A DNA stretch of 14,427 bases from JADJLQ01 sp034439915 (lineage in GTDB: Bacteria; Bacteroidota; Bacteroidia; Chitinophagales; Saprospiraceae). The notes beneath the pieces were generated by a model. It saw only the letters and a list, made by a program, of their open reading frames with translations, was not told the DNA's origin and made no database searches. The translations under genes and the position numbers were made by a program. This document shows, piece by piece, positions 7,893 to 14,307 of this stretch (the first letter of the stretch is position 1; every line of letters begins with the position of its first letter). Location: NCBI GenBank assembly GCA_034439915.1, contig JAWXBI010000052.1, forward strand, positions 1 through 14,427, in the 5' to 3' direction.

Positions 7893-10277
7893 TTATTCTG
7901 TTCTTAAACTTCGAGTTGGATTAGCCAAGGAGGCTTTTATGGTATGGAAAAGAACTGTTAACAAAGTAATCACTAAAACCACCACTGCAGAACCCACAAA
8001 ACCAATTGCATTTAAACCTGAATTGTAGGGAAAAATAGTAAGCCATTTATGCATAAAATAATAAGCTATTGGAAAGGCTATCAAACAGGAAACGGCAACT
8101 AACACAACAAAATTGATAGTCACTAAGGATATCAATTGGATCAATCCTGCTCCCATGATCTTGCGTATACTCAATTCTTTTTGTCTTTGTTCGGTTGTAA
8201 ATGCAATCAATCCTAACAAACCAAGACAAGTGATGAAGATAGTGAGTATAGCGAAGGAGATGAATATCTTACCTCTTTTCTGATCCGCTGCATATTGAGA
8301 ATCAAAGTCCTGATCAAGAAAAGTATATTCAAAAGGAAGAGACGGAAATATTTCTTTCCAGGAACTTTCCAATTTGGCTAAAGTAGATGGTATATTTTGA
8401 GCATTCAATTTTACTGAAATTACATTACCGGTTTGTCTATAAAATAAAATCAATGGACTAATGGGATTGTATAACGACTTCTGATGAAAATCCTTAATGA
8501 CACCTACTACTTCCAGATAATAACCCGTGGTATCCTCGGGAAATTTGATTCGTTTTCCGATCGGATCATCCCAACCAAAATTACTTACCATACTTTCATT
8601 GACGAGGATACTTCTCAAGGTATCTGTGATAGAAGTAAAATTTCTTCCATCTTTAATTTCCATCCCCATGGTCTTTACAAAAGATTCATCGATACGATAA
8701 CAATCCACTCCTTTATCAACAAAACCATCTTTTGACTCAACGGAGAATAAATTAAAATTGATCCCCCGCCCCCCGGGAGAACTTTCTGAAGTGCTTACTG
8801 AAAGTACATTCGGATCATTGCGCAAACCATTGATATAGGTCGTGATGCGGCTACTCATATTTTCCTGGGCATTGACCTGGATAGATGCAAGTTGATCTCG
8901 TTTAAAACCCAGGTCTTTCTCTTTCATATATTGCAATTGATTGTACACGACATAGGTACAGATCAACATAATCATTGAAATTGAAAATTGAACAACCACT
9001 AAAACCCTGCGTAAGCCTAAATTACCTGAACTTCTGGATAAACTTCCTTTGAGTACAGAAACAGGATTAAATTGAGATAAATAAAATGCCGGATAACTTC
9101 CACCAACCAGGCCAACAAAAAATACAATCAATAATAAGATGTATGCTGTGGAAGGTTGCCATATGTTTTGCAGTGTAAAATACTTACCCGAAATAGAATT
9201 AAAAGTAGGAAGCAATAAAGCCGTCAATGCTAAACTCAGGACAAGGGAAATACAAGCTGTCAAAGTGGACTCTACTAAAAACTGGGTTACCAATTGGAGT
9301 TTACCTGAACCCGAAACTTTACGGATACCTATTTCTTTGGATCTGCGTGCTGAACGTGCGGTAGTCAGGTTCATGTAATTGATGCAGGCAATTAATAACA
9401 TAAAGAATGCAATAGCTGTTAAAATATAGATATAGGACATACTGCCCAATTCTTCCGGTTCATTGGACATATCAGAATGTAAATGAATTGAAGTTATAGG
9501 TTGGACACCATAATGAACCTTGATATTGTATTTTGCAAAAATGGAAGCCATATATTTATCATACATCGGCAATAGTTTCGCTTGAAAGGTTTCAGGAAGG
9601 ATATTTGGTTTGAGCAATACATAAGTATAAAAACCAAAGGTTCCCCAGTTGTCAGCAAAACCTTTTGGCAAAGTGGAAGCAGATAATAATGCATTAAAAA
9701 TAATATGGGAATTTTTAGGAACATCTTCTATCACTCCTGTTATTCTATATCTTTTTCCATCATTGTCTTTGATCGTATTCCCAACGATGCCTGTAGTTTT
9801 ACCAAAATATTTTTCAGCCAATGCAGCAGTCAATACAATACTATTGGGATCTATCAGGGAAAAATCAGGATTGCCTTCCAGAAATTTATGGTCGAAGACT
9901 TTGAAATAATTACTATCAACATAGAATATTTTAGTTTCATAAAAACGCAATTCTCCCTTTTTATACATCTTACGCTCGCTATCCACAAACCGAACAGCTT
10001 GCTCTACTTCCGGAAAATCCTTTTGTAAAACCGGACCTAAAGGAAATTGGGTATTAGCCCATTTCATACTGTTTTCTGGTTCCTGCACATAGGCATTGAT
10101 TCTACAAATCCGGTCAGCTTGTGAATGATATTTATCAAAACTCAGTTCATCGAGTATATAAAAGACCAAAAACAAACTGCATGTAATTCCAATAGTCAAG
10201 CCCAGGATATTCAATATACTGTAGGCCTTATCTTTTACAAGATTTCGAAAAGCAACTAAGATGAGATTTTTAAGCAT
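7893..10277 (-). CDS. ABC transporter permease, duplicated MacB/FtsX type (permease 4)
   Basis: This is a 794-residue permease. Membrane helices are near residues 18-42, 281-303, 333-356, 376-400, 423-445, 669-693, 719-741 and 756-780. The first outer domain opens with LSFDKYHSQADRICRI, where C replaces the Y of the paralogs. It ends with an SIHLHS segment near 263. The first coupling motif is KEIGIRKVSGS (314-324). The second, KELSIRKIMGA (700-710), departs from the EIG core seen in the other four. The second outer domain has GVIKDFHQKS near 592 and FLDQDFDSQY near 653. The C-terminus is RSLRTE. The ATG start gives MLKNLI, consistent with the paralogs. It follows permease 5 after the longest spacer (318 bp) and precedes permease 3 after 144 bp. 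Likely driven by the ATPase at 13137-13814. Substrate unknown. Confidence 0.95.
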   Translation of the reverse strand: MLKNLILVAFRNLVKDKAYSILNILGLTIGITCSLFLVFYILDELSFDKYHSQADRICRINAYVQEPENSMKWANTQFPLGPVLQKDFPEVEQAVRFVDSERKMYKKGELRFYETKIFYVDSNYFKVFDHKFLEGNPDFSLIDPNSIVLTAALAEKYFGKTTGIVGNTIKDNDGKRYRITGVIEDVPKNSHIIFNALLSASTLPKGFADNWGTFGFYTYVLLKPNILPETFQAKLLPMYDKYMASIFAKYNIKVHYGVQPITSIHLHSDMSNEPEELGSMSYIYILTAIAFFMLLIACINYMNLTTARSARRSKEIGIRKVSGSGKLQLVTQFLVESTLTACISLVLSLALTALLLPTFNSISGKYFTLQNIWQPSTAYILLLIVFFVGLVGGSYPAFYLSQFNPVSVLKGSLSRSSGNLGLRRVLVVVQFSISMIMLICTYVVYNQLQYMKEKDLGFKRDQLASIQVNAQENMSSRITTYINGLRNDPNVLSVSTSESSPGGRGINFNLFSVESKDGFVDKGVDCYRIDESFVKTMGMEIKDGRNFTSITDTLRSILVNESMVSNFGWDDPIGKRIKFPEDTTGYYLEVVGVIKDFHQKSLYNPISPLILFYRQTGNVISVKLNAQNIPSTLAKLESSWKEIFPSLPFEYTFLDQDFDSQYAADQKRGKIFISFAILTIFITCLGLLGLIAFTTEQRQKELSIRKIMGAGLIQLISLVTINFVVLVAVSCLIAFPIAYYFMHKWLTIFPYNSGLNAIGFVGSAVVVLVITLLTVLFHTIKASLANPTRSLRTE

Positions 10278-10285
10278 TGTGGACA

Positions 10286-10456
10286 GGATTAAGGGATGAG
10301 GGAGTAGGTTTGAAAGGTGAGGGTTGAGGATTGAAGGAATTAGGTTTCAGCAGTCAGGAAATCAGGATTCAGCATTGTTCATCGAAGCGATGTTCATTGT
10401 TCATTAATCATTAATCATTGATCATTGTTCATTTCTCATTGTTCATTTCTCATTGC
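10286..10456. repeat. Compound heptad array with hairpin variant, between permeases 4 and 5
   Basis: The 171 bp divide exactly into 24 units, three of them octads. The order on the plus strand is seven GGATTGA-like units (10286-10334), octad AGGAATTA, GGTTTCA, GCAGTCA, octad GGAAATCA, GGATTCA, GCATTGT, then a hairpin module, then nine uninterrupted TCATTNN units (10394-10456; TCATTGT, TCATTAA, TCATTGA, TCATTTC, TCATTGC). The first unit begins 8 bp upstream of the permease 4 start codon. The order of motif families resembles that of 13047-13137. Confidence 0.9.
10380..10392. other. Small hairpin module CATCG-AAG-CGATG
   Basis: This is a perfect 5-bp stem with the same AAG loop and the same CATTGTT/TTCATTG surroundings as the modules at 140, 190 and 212. 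The middle pair is T-A here and G-T there, so both partners differ together. That is compatible with selection for pairing, though it is only one position. Confidence 0.6.
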
Positions 10457-10595
10457 ATCACATAACTACAAATCAATAACTGTTCTAAATGGAACACCAC
10501 GTCTTAATGTCCATTTAGATTTCTATTTTAACTGGACGAATCCAGGATCTAGCATATTCCAATTACAGCAGCTTACGATTTCAATCTTTAAAGTT
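10457..10595. other. Unique spacer segment after permease 5 with two inverted repeats
   Basis: This 139-bp remainder of the 318-bp spacer has no heptad structure and no convincing reading frame. It contains a perfect 10-bp inverted repeat, TCTAAATGGA (10484-10493) and TCCATTTAGA (10510-10519), with a 16-nt loop. It also has a 5-bp stem at 10532-10545 that reads CTGGA-TTCG-TCCAG on the minus strand. Both lie downstream of the permease 5 stop, where a transcript end or structured 3' RNA would fit. Neither is followed by a good T-tract on the minus strand. On the plus strand the larger one is followed by a T-rich run. Confidence 0.6.
10484..10519. terminator. Perfect 10-bp inverted repeat, possible terminator or structured RNA
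   Basis: The arms TCTAAATGGA and TCCATTTAGA pair fully around a 16-nt loop. The AT-rich arms and long loop make it a weak hairpin. The T-rich tail (TTTCTATTTTAA) is on the plus-strand side, while the adjacent gene is on the minus strand. A protein-binding palindrome is equally possible. Confidence 0.3.
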
Positions 10596-13040
10596 TCACT
10601 CGGTGCGTAATGATTTTACCGGATTCATCAAAGCGGCTTTAATAGCTTGAAAACTTACAGTAAACAATGCAATTAAAATAGCAGACAATCCTGCAACCAG
10701 GAATACCCACCAGGCTATATTAATCCTGAAGGCAAATTCTTGTAACCACCGATTCATTAAAAACCATCCTAATGGGAAAGCTATCAATGCAGCTATACAA
10801 ACTAATTTTATAAAATCTTTGGAGAGCAGTCCGATAATACCGGTAATCTCTGCACCCAACACTTTTCGAATACCAATTTCTTTTGTTCGTTGTTCTGCGA
10901 TATAAGTAGCTAATCCAAATAAACCCAGACAGGCAATGAAAATAGCCAGGATGGAAAAGGTCATTGCAATTTTACCCACCCGTTGTTCTGCCCGGTACAT
11001 GTCATCAAAGGATTGATCCAGAAATCGATAAGAAAATGGTGCTCCATTTGCCATAGATTTCCATTTGGTTTCAATCTGGGCTATTAAGTTTTGTACATCC
11101 GCAGATTTTACTTTGAAAGAAGTAGACCAGGATGATTTACCGAGGAAAAAACATAAGGGTCCTACTTTCTGCCTGAGCGATTCAAAATTAAAATCCTTGA
11201 CCACACCGACTACATGATAAGGTACAAACTTGTTTTGTTCCGTCCTGGAGGAACCATACACTTTTTCATTCAGTGCATTTTGTTGATAATTTAATAATTT
11301 GACCGCTGATTCGTTCAAGATGACCGCACTGGAGTCGGTACCATATTCTTTGGAAAAATTCCGGCCTTGAATTATTTCCATACCCAGAAGTGTTATATAA
11401 TCTTCATCGATGGTCCATACCTGCATATTCAGTCCCCGATTGATGTCTGGAGTAGCATCTTTAAAAAAGGTGTTATCGTTTCTGGAGCTATTAGAAACCG
11501 GTAGGTAACCAGTATAGGTGCTAGCTATTACCCCATTCAAACCGGAAATTTCATTTTTGAAAGCATCTACTTGTGTTCCCAGGGCATTGGTCCCGTTGAG
11601 GATCAATACCTGCTCTTTATTAAAACCAATAGATGCATTTTGAATGTATTTCAATTGATTAAAAACCACTATAGCTGCTATGATCAACAGGATGGATGTG
11701 GCAAATTGAAATACAACCAATACTGAACGGAAGGCACTCTTGTTCAAGGTACCGGATAATCGTCCTTTCAAAACAGCAATGGGTTGAAAGGCCGATAAAT
11801 AAAACGCAGGGTAAAGCCCTGCCAGTATACCAACCAGTAATGGTAACATCAAAATAATCAGGATCCATTTTTTAGAAAATAATTCCGGAATAGATATTGA
11901 TTTTGCAGCCAGATCATTAAAATAGGGCAATAATGCAATGGCCGCAACAATCCCTAGCCCGGTAGCGATGCCGGCCATTAAAGTAGACTCCGTTAAAAAC
12001 TGGATAATTAAATCTTTTCGCTCAGTGCCCAAAACTTTACGGACACCTACCTCACGAGCTCTGCTGGAAGACCGTGCCGTTGATAAATTCATAAAATTGA
12101 CACAAGCAATCAATAGAATAAACAAAGCAACAGCCGAAAAAATATAGACGTATTGAATATTGCCATTGGTATCCAATTCCGCTACCCGGTTGGAATGTAA
12201 ATGAATGTCGGTAAGCGGATACAGGAAATAGACCAGTTTATTCCCAGCAGCCGTGAATTCATCCATGCTTTTCATAGGCATGAATTGCTGAACTTGTGGT
12301 AAGATATATTTATTGATAAAGCCTATAAAATTCTTTTGAAAAACGATCGGATCGGTACCTGGTTCCAATAAGATATATGTATTGAAATTATTACTCAGGA
12401 AACTGCCCCATTCGTAATCCACATTTTGCATGGAGAAAAACAGGTCTACATAAAAATGAGTATTGTGGGGGACATCTTTTATTATCGCTGTGACTGTGTA
12501 TAATTTATTCTTGTCATCGGTCTCCAGGGTCTTCCCAATAATGTCCTGGTAAGGCAACGTACCAAAATATTTTTTTACTCCTGTTTCGGATAAGATCACT
12601 TTATTGGGGCCATCCAGGGGATGTAGAGCATCACCGGCAATCACTTCAAACGGGAATACCCGTAACAGGGTAGAATCCGCGTGCACCAGTCTGGGTTCAT
12701 TTATAAATTCGTCTCCTTTTTTGATTAATTTAGATCCACTAGAACCATATAATCTGACGTATTCTTTTACCTGCGGATAGTCTTTTTTAAGGGTTGCACC
12801 CATGGGATCCGAACTGACAGCCAGATTGAGCTCGCTCCCACCCATAATAATATCCGCATCCACCCTGTAAATGTTTTCAGCTTGTGGATTCCAACGGTCA
12901 TAACTCAATTCATCTAAAACATAATTGCCTATCAGGATAAAACTGGCAATCCCAATTGCCAAACCAACGATATTGATTGTAGAAAAAACCCTGTTTTTCA
13001 AGAGATTTCTCCAAGCCGATATTAGATAGTTTTTGAGCAC
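10596..13040 (-). CDS. ABC transporter permease, duplicated MacB/FtsX type (permease 5, first after the ATPase)
   Basis: This is an 814-residue permease. Membrane helices are near residues 18-42, 297-319, 349-373, 391-415, 439-461, 691-714, 742-764 and 776-799. The first outer domain opens with LSYDRWNPQAENIYRV and ends with LTDIHLHS near 276. Coupling motifs are REVGVRKVLGT (329-339) and KEIGIRKVLGA (720-730). The second outer domain has GVVKDFNFES near 612, with N in place of the usual H, and FLDQSFDDMY near 673. The C-terminus is KSLRTE. The start codon is GTG at 13040; it gives MLKNYL, matching the other permeases, and no upstream in-frame ATG fits better. It lies 96 bp after the ATPase and so is the most likely direct partner of it. 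The spacer between them is almost wholly heptad repeat. Substrate unknown. Confidence 0.95.
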   Translation of the reverse strand: MLKNYLISAWRNLLKNRVFSTINIVGLAIGIASFILIGNYVLDELSYDRWNPQAENIYRVDADIIMGGSELNLAVSSDPMGATLKKDYPQVKEYVRLYGSSGSKLIKKGDEFINEPRLVHADSTLLRVFPFEVIAGDALHPLDGPNKVILSETGVKKYFGTLPYQDIIGKTLETDDKNKLYTVTAIIKDVPHNTHFYVDLFFSMQNVDYEWGSFLSNNFNTYILLEPGTDPIVFQKNFIGFINKYILPQVQQFMPMKSMDEFTAAGNKLVYFLYPLTDIHLHSNRVAELDTNGNIQYVYIFSAVALFILLIACVNFMNLSTARSSSRAREVGVRKVLGTERKDLIIQFLTESTLMAGIATGLGIVAAIALLPYFNDLAAKSISIPELFSKKWILIILMLPLLVGILAGLYPAFYLSAFQPIAVLKGRLSGTLNKSAFRSVLVVFQFATSILLIIAAIVVFNQLKYIQNASIGFNKEQVLILNGTNALGTQVDAFKNEISGLNGVIASTYTGYLPVSNSSRNDNTFFKDATPDINRGLNMQVWTIDEDYITLLGMEIIQGRNFSKEYGTDSSAVILNESAVKLLNYQQNALNEKVYGSSRTEQNKFVPYHVVGVVKDFNFESLRQKVGPLCFFLGKSSWSTSFKVKSADVQNLIAQIETKWKSMANGAPFSYRFLDQSFDDMYRAEQRVGKIAMTFSILAIFIACLGLFGLATYIAEQRTKEIGIRKVLGAEITGIIGLLSKDFIKLVCIAALIAFPLGWFLMNRWLQEFAFRINIAWWVFLVAGLSAILIALFTVSFQAIKAALMNPVKSLRTE

Positions 13041-13046
13041 TAGTAG

Positions 13047-13137
13047 GATTGAGGTTTGAGGATTGAGGATTGATGTTTCAGGTAACAGCGATCAGGTTTC
13101 AGGAATCGTAATTCGTCATTGCTAATTCGTAATTTCT
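13047..13137. repeat. Thirteen in-phase heptads that switch motif family twice
   Basis: The 91 bp are exactly 13 units of 7 bp with no slip: GATTGAG, GTTTGAG, GATTGAG, GATTGAT, then GTTTCAG, GTAACAG, CGATCAG, GTTTCAG, then GAATCGT, AATTCGT, CATTGCT, AATTCGT, AATTTCT. The last unit runs onto the first base of the ATPase stop codon (13137-13139). The first begins 6 bp upstream of the GTG start of permease 5. The whole spacer between the two genes is therefore heptad DNA. Confidence 0.9.
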
Positions 13138-13814
13138 CAAACTAATATGTTTTCCATCACCGTTCTTCCGTCTAACATTCTAACGATGCGGTGGGAATAA
13201 CGTGCATCATGTTCACTGTGAGTTACCATGATGATGGTGGTACCTTGTTCATTCAGATCGGTAAGCAATTGCATTACTTCATTACCATTAGATGAATCAA
13301 GATTTCCTGTAGGCTCATCCGCTAATATCAATTTAGGTTTGTTGACCACAGCTCTGGCAACAGCCACGCGTTGTTGCTGGCCTCCGGACAATTGTTGCGG
13401 AAAGTGGTTTCGGCGGTGCATGATTTGCATTTTATCCAGTACTTCTTCTACCCGGCGTTTTCGTTCATCCGATTTGACTCCGGTGTAAATTAAAGGCAAC
13501 TCCACATTTTCAAATACACTCAATTCGTCAATGAGGTTAAAACTCTGGAATACAAATCCAATGTTGTGTTTGCGGAGGTCCGCTCTTTTTCGTTCATTGA
13601 ATTTTGCTACTTCGATGTCATTGAACATATAAGATCCTCCATCCATGTCGTCGAGGAGTCCCAATATGTTGAGCAAGGTGGATTTACCACAGCCGCTGGG
13701 GCCCATGATGGCAATGAATTCGCCGGTTTTTACTTCAAAGGACACTTTATTAAGTGCCATAGTTTCCACCTCTTCGGTGCGATACGTTTTTTCTAAGTCA
13801 GTGATTTTGATCAT
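13137..13814 (-). CDS. ABC transporter ATP-binding protein, LolD/MacB type
   Basis: This is a 225-residue cytoplasmic ATPase that would energise the downstream permeases. All motifs are present: Walker A GPSGCGKST (38-46), Q-loop Q90 in FVFQSFNL, ABC signature LSGGQQQRV (142-150), Walker B LILADEPTGNLD (162-173) with catalytic E167, and H-loop H199 in MVTHSE. Length and the LSGGQQQRVAVARA form are typical of stand-alone LolD-like subunits of type VII ABC systems; there is no fused membrane domain as in proteobacterial MacB. It is the first gene of the minus-strand cluster, 96 bp ahead of permease 5 and the only ATPase for five permeases in view. The ATG at 13814 is the natural start (MIKITDLEKTY). 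Its leader contains GAGAAGC/GAGAAGT heptads rather than a Shine-Dalgarno box. Whether the system exports lipoproteins, peptides or drugs cannot be said. Confidence 0.95.
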   Translation of the reverse strand: MIKITDLEKTYRTEEVETMALNKVSFEVKTGEFIAIMGPSGCGKSTLLNILGLLDDMDGGSYMFNDIEVAKFNERKRADLRKHNIGFVFQSFNLIDELSVFENVELPLIYTGVKSDERKRRVEEVLDKMQIMHRRNHFPQQLSGGQQQRVAVARAVVNKPKLILADEPTGNLDSSNGNEVMQLLTDLNEQGTTIIMVTHSEHDARYSHRIVRMLDGRTVMENILV

Positions 13815-13919
13815 TTTTGGAGATTTGAGAAGCGAGAAGTGAGAAGCGAGAAGTGAGAAGCGAGCTTAGACTCGATCATTTCTCTAACTTAGCTTCTTGA
13901 TTTAATAATTTTTTTATTT
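13815..13919. promoter_or_regulatory. Divergent intergenic region between ATPase and four-helix-bundle gene
   Basis: These 105 bp must hold promoters for both directions if each gene has its own. The ATPase-proximal part is a heptad array (13827-13864). The middle holds an imperfect 15-bp inverted repeat (13856-13870 with 13883-13897, 12 of 15 positions pairing, 12-nt loop). TAACTTAG (13885-13892, plus strand) and TAAGTTAG on the other strand each match TAnnTTTG except at one base, which is weak evidence. The part next to the bundle gene is an AT-rich run with no Shine-Dalgarno box. Confidence 0.4.
13827..13864. repeat. Alternating GAGAAGC/GAGAAGT heptad array
   Basis: Five heptads alternate strictly, C-T-C-T-C at the last position, followed by a partial GAG. 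The array lies 13 bp upstream of the ATPase start. Its units resemble the reverse complement of the array at 14308-14427 (GAGTAGT/GAGATGC), so the two arrays flank the gene at 13920-14279 in inverted orientation. Confidence 0.9.
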
Positions 13920-14279
13920 ATGCGTGATTTTAAAACTTTAAAATGTTGGGCTTTAGCCCATAATCTTACTCTAGAAATCTACAAAATAACTACCTCGTTT
14001 CCTCCGAATGAATTATTTGGATTGACTTCCCAAATGCGAAAATCATCATCATCTATTCCGACTAATATCGCCGAAGGCTGTGGAAGGAAAACTAAAGCTG
14101 ATTTTAGCAGATTCCTAGATATTGCAATTGGCTCAAGTAATGAACTTGAATATCAGCTACTTTTAGCTAAAGACCTAAATTATATTCTTATTCCTAAATA
14201 TTCCGAACTCAGTGAAAAGGTAATTGAAGTAAGAAAAACCACTAATGGATATCAAAAATCAATGTGGGCCAATACTTAA
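13920..14279 (+). CDS. Four-helix-bundle protein, S23/23S rRNA intervening-sequence family
   Basis: This 119-residue protein matches the four-helix-bundle (S23 / intervening-sequence protein) family by its pattern: an N-terminal MRDFKTLKCWALAHNL helix, the FPPNELFGLTSQMRKSSSSI segment (28-47), the family hallmark IPTNIAEGCGR (47-57), then FLDIAIGSSNELEYQL (65-80) before the last helix. Length is normal for the family and it looks intact. No signal peptide or membrane segment is seen. Members occur inside 23S rRNA intervening sequences in some bacteria and as many stand-alone copies in Bacteroidota. The Avd accessory protein of diversity-generating retroelements has the same fold. There is no rRNA or reverse transcriptase in this window. 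The function of stand-alone copies is not established; nucleic acid binding is suspected. The gene is divergent from the ATPase and lies between two inverted heptad arrays, which suggests it arrived with them rather than belonging to the transporter. Confidence 0.88.
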   Translation: MRDFKTLKCWALAHNLTLEIYKITTSFPPNELFGLTSQMRKSSSSIPTNIAEGCGRKTKADFSRFLDIAIGSSNELEYQLLLAKDLNYILIPKYSELSEKVIEVRKTTNGYQKSMWANT

Positions 14280-14307
14280 ACCATCATTTTTCACATCTTC
14301 TCTCTTT

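Noticed and set aside
8047..8229. Other frames inside the permease and ATPase genes, both strands
   Set aside because: They overlap long, well-conserved genes and show no recognisable domain or start context.
13920..14279. Diversity-generating retroelement accessory gene (avd)
   Set aside because: The fold is shared, but there is no reverse transcriptase and no template/variable repeat pair in the window.
13920..14279. 23S rRNA intervening sequence
   Set aside because: No rRNA sequence flanks the gene; the neighbours are heptad arrays and an ABC transporter gene.
13809..14291. GATCATTT at 13809 and 13874, and ATCATTTTT at 13810 and 14283, as target-site duplications
   Set aside because: These are short AT-rich matches, one lies inside the ATPase start, and they do not bracket both heptad arrays. 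Chance matches of this size are expected.
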